Below, piece by piece: positions 13,650-20,743 of a stretch of DNA of 23,208 nt. Each line of letters begins with the position of its first letter. The stretch's first letter is position 1. A program made the translations under genes and the position numbers. This DNA is from an uncultured Collinsella sp. (GTDB lineage: Bacteria > Actinomycetota > Coriobacteriia > Coriobacteriales > Coriobacteriaceae): NCBI GenBank assembly GCA_900544425.1, contig UQUX01000014.1:1-23208 (forward strand), in the 5' to 3' direction. The notes beneath the pieces are model-generated. The model did no database searches. It saw only the letters and a list, made by a program, of their open reading frames with translations, and was not told the DNA's origin.

Positions 13650-14735
13650 TTAGGCCAGGTGCGCGATAACGGCATCGGCAAAGGCCTGCGTGCCCACAGC
13701 GCCCTCAACGGAGCCGGTCTGGGCACGACGCACGTCGCCGGTAACCTGCTCGCCCTCGTCGAGCGTGGCAGATACGGCGGCGCGAATGCGATTGGCCGCG
13801 TCGTTCTCGCCCAAGTGATCGAGCATCATCGCAGCAGAGAGGATCTCGGCCGTCGGGTTGGCGATATCCTGGCCAGCGATATCGGGCGCGGAGCCGTGCG
13901 TTGCCTCGAAGATGGCGCAGTCGGCACCGATGTTGGAACCCGGAGCCATACCCAGTCCACCTACCAGGCCGGCGCACAGGTCGCTCACGATGTCACCGTA
14001 CAGGTTGGGCAGCACCAGGACATCGAAATCGTTGGGGTTCTGGACCAGGCCCATGCAGGTGGCGTCGACAATCTTGTCGTTGAACTCGATATCGGGATAG
14101 TTGGCGGCCACCTCGCGCGCCACGCGCAGGAACAGGCCGTCGGTCGCCTTCATGATGTTGGCCTTATGCACGGCCGTCACCTTTTTGCGGCCGCAGCGGC
14201 GGGCATACTCAAAGGCATACTCCACAATGCGACGGCTCTTGGCGATGGAAATCGGCTTGATCGAGATGGCGGAATCGGCGGCGAAGGTCTTCTGGCCCGA
14301 GCGCTCGACGAGCTGCGAGAGCTCCTCGACCTCGTCAGCCCCCTCATCGAACTCGATGCCGGCGTAGAGGTCCTCGGTGTTCTCGCGCACGATGACCAGG
14401 TCGACGTCGCGGAAGCGCGAGCCGTCGCCCGGCTGCGACAGGCAGGGTCGCACGCAGGCGTACAGGTCAAAATGCTTGCGCAGGGCGACGTTAACGCTGC
14501 GGAAACCCGTGCCGACCGGCGTGGTGATGGGGCCCTTGATAGCAACCTTGGTCTCGGCGACCGCGTCGAGCACGTGCTGAGGCAGTGGCGTGCCAAACTC
14601 GTCCATGACGCCGGCACCGGCCTCCTGGACGTTCCAATTGATCTGGACACCGGTGGCCTCGACCACGCGGCGCATGGCCTGCGTAATCTCGGGACCGATA
14701 CCGTCACCGGGAATCAGGACTACATCGTGCGCCAT
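13650..14735 (-). CDS. NAD-type isocitrate dehydrogenase (isocitrate/isopropylmalate dehydrogenase family)
   Basis: 361 residues. Oxidatively decarboxylates isocitrate to 2-oxoglutarate; cytoplasmic. Seen: VVLIPGDGIGPEI (5-17), GPITTPVGTGFRSVNVALRK with the substrate Ser/Asn/Arg set (68-87), RENTEDLYAGIE (116-127), KSRRIVEYAFEYA, VTAVHKANIMKATDGLF (188-204) with catalytic Lys, the metal-binding Asp region VLVLPNLYGDIVSDLCAG, and the nucleotide loop FEATHGSAPDIAGQDIANP. The REN-T-E-DLYAGIE block fits isocitrate rather than isopropylmalate dehydrogenase. ATG is six bases after the HEAT-protein stop, with GAGGAG overlapping that gene's end, so the two are co-translated. It is last in a four-gene run. 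A homoisocitrate or tartrate dehydrogenase is the less likely alternative. Confidence 0.9.
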   Translation of the reverse strand: MAHDVVLIPGDGIGPEITQAMRRVVEATGVQINWNVQEAGAGVMDEFGTPLPQHVLDAVAETKVAIKGPITTPVGTGFRSVNVALRKHFDLYACVRPCLSQPGDGSRFRDVDLVIVRENTEDLYAGIEFDEGADEVEELSQLVERSGQKTFAADSAISIKPISIAKSRRIVEYAFEYARRCGRKKVTAVHKANIMKATDGLFLRVAREVAANYPDIEFNDKIVDATCMGLVQNPNDFDVLVLPNLYGDIVSDLCAGLVGGLGMAPGSNIGADCAIFEATHGSAPDIAGQDIANPTAEILSAAMMLDHLGENDAANRIRAAVSATLDEGEQVTGDVRRAQTGSVEGAVGTQAFADAVIAHLA

Positions 14736-14741
14736 AATCTG

Positions 14742-15440
14742 TTACTCCTCGTCTTCGGCGGCCTCAGATTTTTTAACGCTAGCACGCTTCTTCTTTTTGG
14801 AGAGATCCAGGCCAAAACGTTTAACAAGCATTTCGCAAATCTCGCTCGAACGGGCCTTGAGATAGCTGCCCTTGCCGTTCTCGGCATCGAACTTAAGGCG
14901 CAGCGCAAGCTTCTCGGCGACCTCGGCGTCGATCTCGCCCTGGCCAAACTCGTACAGGCAACCGAGCATGTCGCGATACTCGAGGTCGCCGTGGTAGCAC
15001 TGGATGGCCTCGTCCAGGATGGGCCAAGCCTCGCGCGAACGCTCGACGCTCGTGGCGCCCCACACGCACAGCAGGCGGAAGGCGGCATAGCGCAGCGTGG
15101 AGGAAATCTCGTCGAACAGCGCGGTCTCGGCGCCCTCAAAGGCATCGCCCAGCTGCTCGGGGCAGGTGGTGGCGAGCGCCGCCAGGGCATCGAGGGCCTC
15201 CCAGCGGGTCTGAGCCTCGGGGCGGTCGAGTGCCTCGATCAGCGCGGGCACGCAGGGCACGACGCGCTGCGGATCGCGCTCGGCAAGCAGGTGCAGCACG
15301 CGGGCGGCAAACTGGCGGATACGGCGCGTGGGGCAGCCGAGCTCCTTGACCAGGCGGTCGACGGCGTTCTCGTTCTCCTCTGCCAGCTGAAGCTGTGCCA
15401 GCTCCTCGTCGGTGAGCTGTTCTTCCTTGTTTTCTGCCAT
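14742..15440 (-). CDS. HEAT-repeat protein
   Basis: 232 residues. The acidic N-terminus (MAENKEEQLTDEELAQLQLAEENENAVDRLVKELG) leads into helical repeats of HEAT type at about 30-125: RRIRQFAARVLHLLAERDPQRVVPCVPALIEAL and QTRWEALDALAALATTCPEQLG are two clear units. A further helical region follows, then a basic, Lys-rich tail (LSKKKKRASVKK) and an acidic end. Such repeats usually mediate protein-protein contact; no catalytic residues are seen and the partner is unknown. It lies 15 bases after the small membrane protein and six before isocitrate dehydrogenase. Homologues in related genomes probably occur in the same place, but this was not checked. Confidence 0.8.
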   Translation of the reverse strand: MAENKEEQLTDEELAQLQLAEENENAVDRLVKELGCPTRRIRQFAARVLHLLAERDPQRVVPCVPALIEALDRPEAQTRWEALDALAALATTCPEQLGDAFEGAETALFDEISSTLRYAAFRLLCVWGATSVERSREAWPILDEAIQCYHGDLEYRDMLGCLYEFGQGEIDAEVAEKLALRLKFDAENGKGSYLKARSSEICEMLVKRFGLDLSKKKKRASVKKSEAAEDEE

Positions 15441-15455
15441 AGTTACCTCTTCTTA

Positions 15456-15884
15456 CTATTTCTTAGTGTGCTTGCCAGCACCCTTGCTGTCATCGGTGAC
15501 CGAGATGAGCTGTCGGTCGGCTGCACCATTGTGACGCGCGCGGCGGCGCTCCTCGGCGTCGCCCGCATCGGCGGCGGCGCGGTGTGCCTTGTTGACGTTA
15601 AAGACCTCATCGTGCTTGCGCCATGGGCCGACGGACTCGCCAAAGCTCATCTTAAGACCGGCGATAAAACCGCCGAGCCAGCCGATCGGCGCAAACTGCA
15701 CCAGCGGGAACAGCGAGAACACCCAGGTCAGCAGGACGACTGCCGCCGCTCCTGCAAAATTGGCAATCCAGTAGTCGCGCTTGGTGATGACGCGCTTTTC
15801 GCACGCCCACTGGCCGCACAAAAAGCCGATGTAGATCGCAAAGATAAAGAGCACCAACGCGAGCACCACGAACGTCCAGCTCAT
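15456..15884 (-). CDS. Small two-helix membrane protein of unknown function
   Basis: 142 residues from the ATG at 15884 (GGGGAG eight bases upstream, overlapping the end of the preceding gene). Membrane segments at about 4-23 (TFVVLALVLFIFAIYIGFLCG) and 40-60 (IANFAGAAAVVLLTWVFSLF), with a third weaker hydrophobic part near 65-77. The C-terminal 60 residues are charged and soluble (HDEVFNVNKAHRAAADAG, EERRRARHN, KGAGKHTKK). No known family is recognised. Five bases separate it from the dehydrogenase gene before it and 15 from the HEAT gene after it. Confidence 0.75.
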   Translation of the reverse strand: MSWTFVVLALVLFIFAIYIGFLCGQWACEKRVITKRDYWIANFAGAAAVVLLTWVFSLFPLVQFAPIGWLGGFIAGLKMSFGESVGPWRKHDEVFNVNKAHRAAADAGDAEERRRARHNGAADRQLISVTDDSKGAGKHTKK

Positions 15885-15889
15885 GGGCG

Positions 15890-16969
15890 CTACTCCCCGT
15901 GATGGTGGCCGCAGCAGCACTCGTGGCCGTCATCATGGCCGTGGCCGCCGCAGCACTCGTGGTCCTCGCCGTGATGGTGGCCGCAACCGCACTCATGGTC
16001 GTCGCCGTGCTCGCCGCAACCGCAGCCGTCCTCGTGAGCACCGTGCTCTTCGGGACGATACTGCGACCAGTCCAGACCGGCGGCGATGGCGTCGGCCTCC
16101 TCCTTGTAGAGGACCGTGATGGCCTGGGTACCCAGCTTGGCGCCACCGATGGCGTCGAGCATGTCGTAGAGCGTAAAGGCCACATCGGCGCCGGGCAGCG
16201 CGAGCTCGCGGTCATCGGCGTAGGCGAGCGCCAGACGCAGGTCCTTAATGAAGTGCTCGACCATAAAGCCGGGCTTGTAGTCGCCGTCGAGCGCCTTGGG
16301 AGCCAGGCTCTCCATGGCGCCGGACTTGCCGGTACCGCCCAGGATCATCTGGCGGGTCTTCTCCAGGTCAAGGCCGCTCAGCTCGGCAAACGCCATGGCG
16401 TCTGCCATGCCGACCATGCAGGCACCCAGCGACACCTGGTTGGCGAGCTTGGCAGCCTGACCCTTGCCGGCGCCATCGAAGCAACAGATGGTTGCCGCAA
16501 AGGTGGAAAGGATATCGCGGACCGGGGCGATGTCGTTCTCGGTAGCGCCCACGATAGCCGTGAGCGTGCCGGCGATAGCTCCCGACTCGCCGCCGGTGAC
16601 GGGGCAGTCAAACGCCATGCGACCAGAAACCTGGGCGGCCTCGGCAATGTCACGGGCGAGCTCAGGCGAGCTCGTGGTGAGGTCGATCAGGACCGCGCCG
16701 GGCTTGGTGCACGCGAGCAGACCGTCGCCCGCCAGGTAGAGCTCCTCGACCTCGGAGGGATAACCCACCATGGTAAAGACAACGTCGACGTTCGCCACAG
16801 CATCTGCCGGCGTATCGGCCCAGACGGCGCCGCGCTGGATAAGCGCCGCCGCCTTGGACTTGGTGCGGTTGTTGACCGTGACGGGATAGCCGGCGTCCAG
16901 AATGTGGCCGGCGATGGGGGCACCCATGATTCCGGTGCCGATGAATGCGACGGAGAGCTTGTTTGCCAT
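15890..16969 (-). CDS. 3-hydroxyisobutyrate dehydrogenase-like oxidoreductase with His/Cys-rich metal-binding-type tail
   Basis: 359 residues. Residues 1-~300 are a normal beta-hydroxyacid dehydrogenase: Rossmann GTGIMG (11-16), NNRT (33-36), substrate motif DCPVTGGESGA (121-131), catalytic Lys174 in GQAAKLANQ. The family uses NAD(P)H on substrates such as tartronate semialdehyde or 3-hydroxyisobutyrate; which one is unclear. The last 54 residues (306-359) contain 14 His and 9 Cys in near-repeats (HECGCGHHHGE, then HECCCGHHHGE), a pattern seen in nickel, zinc or copper storage tails such as those of HypB, SlyD and UreE. The tail is encoded by two related DNA repeats and lies in frame before the stop. 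Start ATG has GGAAAGG upstream. First gene of a tightly spaced group ending with isocitrate dehydrogenase. Confidence 0.9.
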   Translation of the reverse strand: MANKLSVAFIGTGIMGAPIAGHILDAGYPVTVNNRTKSKAAALIQRGAVWADTPADAVANVDVVFTMVGYPSEVEELYLAGDGLLACTKPGAVLIDLTTSSPELARDIAEAAQVSGRMAFDCPVTGGESGAIAGTLTAIVGATENDIAPVRDILSTFAATICCFDGAGKGQAAKLANQVSLGACMVGMADAMAFAELSGLDLEKTRQMILGGTGKSGAMESLAPKALDGDYKPGFMVEHFIKDLRLALAYADDRELALPGADVAFTLYDMLDAIGGAKLGTQAITVLYKEEADAIAAGLDWSQYRPEEHGAHEDGCGCGEHGDDHECGCGHHHGEDHECCGGHGHDDGHECCCGHHHGE

Positions 16970-17067
16970 GAAACCTTTCCTTTTGGGTTGGGTGTTGTTA
17001 CCAGGTTGAATACTCGGTGCCAGCGTTTGGGCTGTGAGTCGAGGGCGATTACGGACGCAGCGCTTGC

Positions 17068-18021
17068 CTACTGACCGCGCACGCGGCGGGCGATACGGTC
17101 GGAAAGCGACGCCTTGTCGGCGCGGTTCTTACCCCAAAACGCGCAGCCCACCATGCCGGGGCCCACGTGCGAGCCGATGGTGGGACCCACGGAGCCGCGA
17201 ATGATCGTGACGTCGGCGCAACCCTCCTCCTTGCGGATGGCGGCTTCGAGCCAGTCACCATCCTTTTCGGCATCGGCCGTCATGATGGCGATGGGCATGG
17301 TGCGATCGGGCACGTAGTTCTCGCGGAACGACTTGAGGATGGACTTGAGCGCCTTCTTGCGGCCGCGGTTGACGCCGATCAGCGACAGCGAGCCGGCCAG
17401 GTCGTAGGAGAGCTCGGGCTTGACGTCGAGCTTTGCCGTGAGCTGCGCCGCCGCGGGAGGAATGCGGCCGCCGGCAGCCAGTGCGTCGAAGCTCTCGAGC
17501 GTAAAGTAGCCGTGCACGTAGGTCTTTGCCTCGTTTGCCCAATCGACCAGCTGCTTGGCGGTCAGTCCCGCCGAACGCTGGCGCACGGCCTCGAGCGCCA
17601 AGAGCGCACCGGTCGCGCAGGGCAGAGCGTTGTCGACCACGTAGAGCTCAAAGTTGGGATACTCGGCGCGCACGACATCTGCCGCCTGGCACGCGGAGTT
17701 GTAGCTCGACGACAGCGCCGAGGTAAAGCACAGGTAGACCGTGGGCGTGCCCTCTTTGGCGCACTCGGTAAAAAACTCGATATAGCGACCGAGCGACACA
17801 GCCGAGGTGGACACGCGGGCACCGGCGCGCATGCGGTCGTAGAACTCCTTAGGGCTCATGCTCGACCAGATGTCGTCTGTGCGCTCCTCGCCATCGATAA
17901 TGAAAGGGAAACCCAGGATATCGACATCGAGGTTCGCGGCGACCTCGGGGCTAAAGTCGCAGCAGGTATCGACGACGATGCGGCAACGGTTCGAATGACC
18001 GGCGGATGCGGCCTTGTCCAT
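17068..18021 (-). CDS. DegV family fatty-acid-binding protein
   Basis: 317 residues from the ATG at 18021 (AAGGAG nine bases upstream; a TTG one codon earlier is the only alternative nearby). Two-domain DegV fold: IVVDTCCDFSPEVA near the start, FPFIIDGEERTDD (40-51), MSPKEFYDRMR, ARVSTSAVSLGRYIEFF, and the signature CFTSALSSSYNSA (about 98-110), then ESFDALAAGGRIPPAAA and a C-terminal GPTIGSHVGPGMVG. DegV/FakB proteins bind a fatty acid, and FakB presents it to the kinase FakA; no fakA is in the window. The first motif has Cys where the family usually has Ser (DTCCDF versus DSTCDL-like). It is separated from the next gene by 98 bases and follows the HPF terminator. Confidence 0.9.
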   Translation of the reverse strand: MDKAASAGHSNRCRIVVDTCCDFSPEVAANLDVDILGFPFIIDGEERTDDIWSSMSPKEFYDRMRAGARVSTSAVSLGRYIEFFTECAKEGTPTVYLCFTSALSSSYNSACQAADVVRAEYPNFELYVVDNALPCATGALLALEAVRQRSAGLTAKQLVDWANEAKTYVHGYFTLESFDALAAGGRIPPAAAQLTAKLDVKPELSYDLAGSLSLIGVNRGRKKALKSILKSFRENYVPDRTMPIAIMTADAEKDGDWLEAAIRKEEGCADVTIIRGSVGPTIGSHVGPGMVGCAFWGKNRADKASLSDRIARRVRGQ

Positions 18022-18039
18022 CAAAGCGACTCCTTACGT

Positions 18040-18071
18040 AAAAAGGCGGCCACCCGCATGGGATGGCCGCC
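18040..18071 (-). terminator. Terminator of hpf
   Basis: GGCGGCCA (18045-18052) pairs with TGGCCGCC (18064-18071); on the minus strand TTTTT follows. It lies 30 bases after the hpf stop, just before the DegV start, so DegV needs its own promoter or readthrough. Confidence 0.85.
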
Positions 18072-18100
18072 AACCGTTAACTCATGCAAGTTAACGTATT

Positions 18101-18685
18101 TTACTCGTCAAGTGTTTCGATGCGGGGCTTGATGATGCCATATCCACCATTCTTACGGTGATACACCACATTGATGAGACCGGTCGTCGCGTTCTCGAAC
18201 ACGTAGAAGTCGTGGCCCAGCAAATCGGTCTGCACCAGCGCCTGCTCCTCGGTCATCGGGGTGACATCGATGACCTTCTCGCGGACGAGCAGGTCGTCGT
18301 CCTCCTCGGGCAGCAGCAGGTCGGCCAGATCCTCAACGCGCTCGACCGGCGCGACATCCGCGGCACTGGCACCACCCTGGCGGTTGTCCACGACCTTGGT
18401 CTTGAACTTGCGCAGCTGGCGGGTGACCTTATCGGCGGAGAGGTCGATGGCAGCATACATATCTGCGCCGTGCTCGGCAACGCGAATCACCGAACCGCGG
18501 GCACGAGCCGTGACCTCGACGATTGCCGGGTTGGGGTTCGAGGGGTTCTTCTCATAACGAAGCACGACGTCGACTGTCATGGGCTCGATGTCGAAAACCT
18601 TGAGCGCCTCGCCGATTTTCTCATCCACATGCGCACGCAGAGCATCGGTTACCGTCGTCTTGCGTCCAGAAACCTTGATATCCAT
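18101..18685 (-). CDS. hpf: Ribosome hibernation-promoting factor, long form
   Basis: 194 residues from the ATG at 18685 (GGAG seven bases upstream); an in-frame ATG 20 codons earlier lacks a site and adds sequence unlike the family. N-terminal S30AE domain, about 1-100: MDIKVSGRKTTVTDALRAHVDEKI, MTVDVVLRYEK, DMYAAIDLSADKVTRQLRKFK. A linker follows, then the C-terminal dimerisation domain, about 130-190: VIDVTPMTEEQALVQTDLLGHDFYVFENATTGLINVVYHRKNGGYGIIKP. Long HPF joins two 70S ribosomes into inactive 100S dimers in stationary phase. It is transcribed alone on the minus strand. Confidence 0.95.
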   Translation of the reverse strand: MDIKVSGRKTTVTDALRAHVDEKIGEALKVFDIEPMTVDVVLRYEKNPSNPNPAIVEVTARARGSVIRVAEHGADMYAAIDLSADKVTRQLRKFKTKVVDNRQGGASAADVAPVERVEDLADLLLPEEDDDLLVREKVIDVTPMTEEQALVQTDLLGHDFYVFENATTGLINVVYHRKNGGYGIIKPRIETLDE

Positions 18686-18902
18686 ACGTGGCTCCAATCT
18701 GCCTCGGGGACTTACTGTACTGGCTATGTACCCATTGCCGTGCATTTAATCACGCGATTTCCCAAAGACCCGAATAACGACTGCTTGATACCGCATACCG
18801 AAGTCTCGCACTTTTCCGTGGCAAAGTGCGCTATAGGAAGGCGTCGGCAAAGCTAGTTTTTCTCCTGGAAATCAGCTTTTACTTGCCGTTTTTACCAAAA
18901 TA

Positions 18903-18937
18903 GAAAAGCCGGGCTCCCCTATTAGGGAGACCCGGCT
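18903..18937 (-). terminator. Terminator of the solute-binding lipoprotein gene
   Basis: AGCCGGGCTCCC and GGGAGACCCGGCT (18907-18937) form a stem of about 12 bp with one bulged base; the minus strand continues TTTTCTATTTT. The rest of the gap between hpf and this hairpin (18686-18902) shows no gene or other clear element. Confidence 0.85.
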
Positions 18938-19002
18938 ATGCGTGTTGAAACCGTGAAGAAGTGCCTCGTTCAATGTATGGCAGGCGCCACCCCTACCAAT
19001 AA

Positions 19003-20013
19003 CTAGCTATTGAGCTTGTTGATGTCATCGTCGGTGATGGTGCCCTCCTGGCTAGACGACGGGCTGTCGCCGTTGTTATCAGAGGCGTCGTCATCGGAGG
19101 ACTCGGTCTCGTTGGACGTGGAGTCGGATGCCTGCACATTGGCCCCCGAAACGGTCTTGGCGGTAAGGTCATAGGGCATCTGTCCGTACCAGACGCAGTG
19201 GACTGCCTCGAGCGTGCCATCGACCGTGATGCCATCGAGGGCATCGCTCGCGGCACGGCACAGCTCATCGTTAGAGCTTAGGCCTGCGACGCCAAGCGTG
19301 GAGGGCGCCTCGAGCGTACCGACATAGGAGATCTGGCTCATCAGACGCGCGAGGTAGCCACCAGCCGTGGAATCACAGATCACGTAATCGACCTCGCCCG
19401 ACTCGAGCGCCTCAAAGCACTCATTGATGTTGGAGAAGGTCTTTTGGTTGGCGGTGATGCTTTGCTTGGCGAGCGCCTCCTGCGAGGCCGAGGAGGTCTG
19501 AACGCCCAGGGTAGCGGTGTTAAGCGTTTCGGTGGAAACGCTCAGCGACTCGCCGTCACTGCTCTTGCCGAATACGGCGGGGGCGTCGTACAGACAGGTG
19601 CCAAGTGAGCTGATATCGCCGTCCGTAGACCTGGCGTCGCCAATAAAGATGTCGGCCTTTTTATCGCTGAGCGCGGAATCGGCCGAGGACGCATCGACAA
19701 AGGCGACTTTGAGACCCATGCGGCATGCAAGGGCACGAGCGGCATCGACCGCATAGCCCGTGAGGTTTCCGTCGGCATCCTGCATGGCTTGCGGGGCATC
19801 GGAAGTATCGAGGGCGACCGTCAGGGTTCCCGGCGTGACCAGGGCATCGTCCGATACCGTGGGGGTAACGGTCTCGCGCTCGATCTGGTCGATCGTGGGC
19901 GTCGTGAACGTGGACAGTGGATTGAACGCACATCCACTCAGGCCCAAAACGGCAATGACCACCGCGGTCCCAGCACCTAACCGAGCCGCATGCATCAAGC
20001 TGCCCCTCACCAT
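19003..20013 (-). CDS. ABC transporter solute-binding lipoprotein (family 3, amino-acid type)
   Basis: 336 residues from the ATG at 20013; an ATG six codons later (19995) has a better site (GAGGGG, seven bases) and may be the true start. The N-terminus is a lipoprotein signal peptide: AGTAVVIAVLGLSGC with lipobox LSGC and Cys28 as the lipidated residue, so the protein is anchored outside the membrane. The body fits periplasmic binding protein family 3: GTLTVALDTSDAPQAM, GNLTGYAVDAARALACRMGLKVAFV, KKADIFIGDARS, LEAPSTLGVAGLSSN. The C-terminal 45 residues are acidic and Ser/Asn-rich, low in complexity. No permease or ATPase gene is adjacent. The frame stays open 162 codons upstream to 20499. 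Confidence 0.85.
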   Translation of the reverse strand: MVRGSLMHAARLGAGTAVVIAVLGLSGCAFNPLSTFTTPTIDQIERETVTPTVSDDALVTPGTLTVALDTSDAPQAMQDADGNLTGYAVDAARALACRMGLKVAFVDASSADSALSDKKADIFIGDARSTDGDISSLGTCLYDAPAVFGKSSDGESLSVSTETLNTATLGVQTSSASQEALAKQSITANQKTFSNINECFEALESGEVDYVICDSTAGGYLARLMSQISYVGTLEAPSTLGVAGLSSNDELCRAASDALDGITVDGTLEAVHCVWYGQMPYDLTAKTVSGANVQASDSTSNETESSDDDASDNNGDSPSSSQEGTITDDDINKLNS

Positions 20014-20344
20014 GTCCACTACCCTGCCTTCTGTGTCGTATACAATCCGTGCCCTGCACGGAATATCGGGTTGTTCCCACCAGCTGACCTGGTATTTGAC
20101 CCCACACTTGCGCACCGGGGCGTTTGCTCGGGAGGCCGCAGCCACCTTCACGACTGGCCCGCTCGCCCGCGAGGCGGTATTGCCCCAAAGAAAGTAGAAC
20201 GGACGGTGCGGCTTACATCTAGGACGCGCCATGATCGCGCCGCGCGCACGCGGTCGCTTACGTGGATCCCTTTGACCGCGTCTGTCTTGGACTAGGATGG
20301 GCATTTCGTCCGTCCGCAACCACAGCCTGGCAGGAACGTAGGGC

Positions 20345-20373
20345 ATTATAGCTAAGTTCAAGCTATAGTTTAA
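20345..20373 (-). promoter_or_regulatory. Candidate promoter for the solute-binding lipoprotein
   Basis: Minus strand TTAAAC (20373-20368), 17-base spacer, perfect TATAAT (20350-20345). If used, the lipoprotein mRNA would have a leader of about 320 bases. Confidence 0.45.
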
Positions 20374-20492
20374 GGTTAGGGACGTTATTCGCATCGCGAG
20401 CACAGATTTCGCAGGTCGGGGCGGGCTGCACGCGCTCTGATTGAGCCCGTAGCTCCCCATGGAGAGCCCCGACGCGCTCGTCTTGGGGCGCG

Positions 20493-20709
20493 TGGCCAAA
20501 AAATAGCAAATATGAGTACTGTTATCAAATTAGTGGCAGGAATTTTTGGCTCTGCAAACAGTTTTCACTCTCTATAACGTCAGATTGATGCCAGGGTATT
20601 CCACATTTGTTTAATATCTTTCTGATTTACGCCATCTTCTAGTCCCAAAATCCCTGATTTTGCTGTTACCGAATTTGTAGCAGTACTCATATTTGCTATA
20701 TTTTGGCCA
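20493..20709. repeat. 217-bp element with 29-bp inverted-repeat ends
   Basis: The left end (20493-20521) begins TGGCCAAAAAATAGC and ends ATGAGTACTG. The right end (20709-20681, read on the minus strand) matches 28 of 29 bases. Similarity continues more weakly inwards (CAAATT, GGCAG/AACAG). The interior is AT-rich and non-coding, in sharp contrast to the flanks. No transposase is encoded and no clear target duplication is visible. It may be a MITE-like or other dispersed element, or a long RNA hairpin after the gene at 20744. Confidence 0.7.
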
Positions 20710-20743
20710 GAGCATGTATTCAACCCCCTGTTTCAGAGCATTG

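Larger units (their letters stand above)
20014..20743. other. 730-bp stretch without a supported gene
   Basis: It lies between the lipoprotein start and the stop of the PD-(D/E)XK-like gene. From 20014 to about 20344 it is GC-rich, and the lipoprotein frame stays open through it without a family match; it may be a long leader. At 20415-20473 two nested stems occur (GTCGGGGC/GCCCCGAC enclosing GGGCT/AGCCC), with no match to a known RNA family. From 20493 to 20709 there is an AT-rich element with inverted-repeat ends, listed separately. Confidence 0.5.

Noticed and set aside
13659..15902. 747-codon open frame on the plus strand
   Set aside because: It lies opposite the isocitrate dehydrogenase, HEAT-repeat and membrane protein genes, which have clear motifs and ribosome-binding sites. 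Long antisense frames are expected at this GC content.
20415..20473. Nested stems as a possible 6S, SRP or other known RNA
   Set aside because: The conserved loops of SRP RNA, RNase P RNA, tmRNA and 6S RNA were not found, and the surrounding sequence gives no clear transcript boundaries.
20014..20499. Upstream extension of the solute-binding lipoprotein to 498 residues
   Set aside because: A lipoprotein signal peptide with a lipobox begins at 20013 or 19995. The extension is Arg/Pro-rich without a family match and would place the signal peptide inside the protein.
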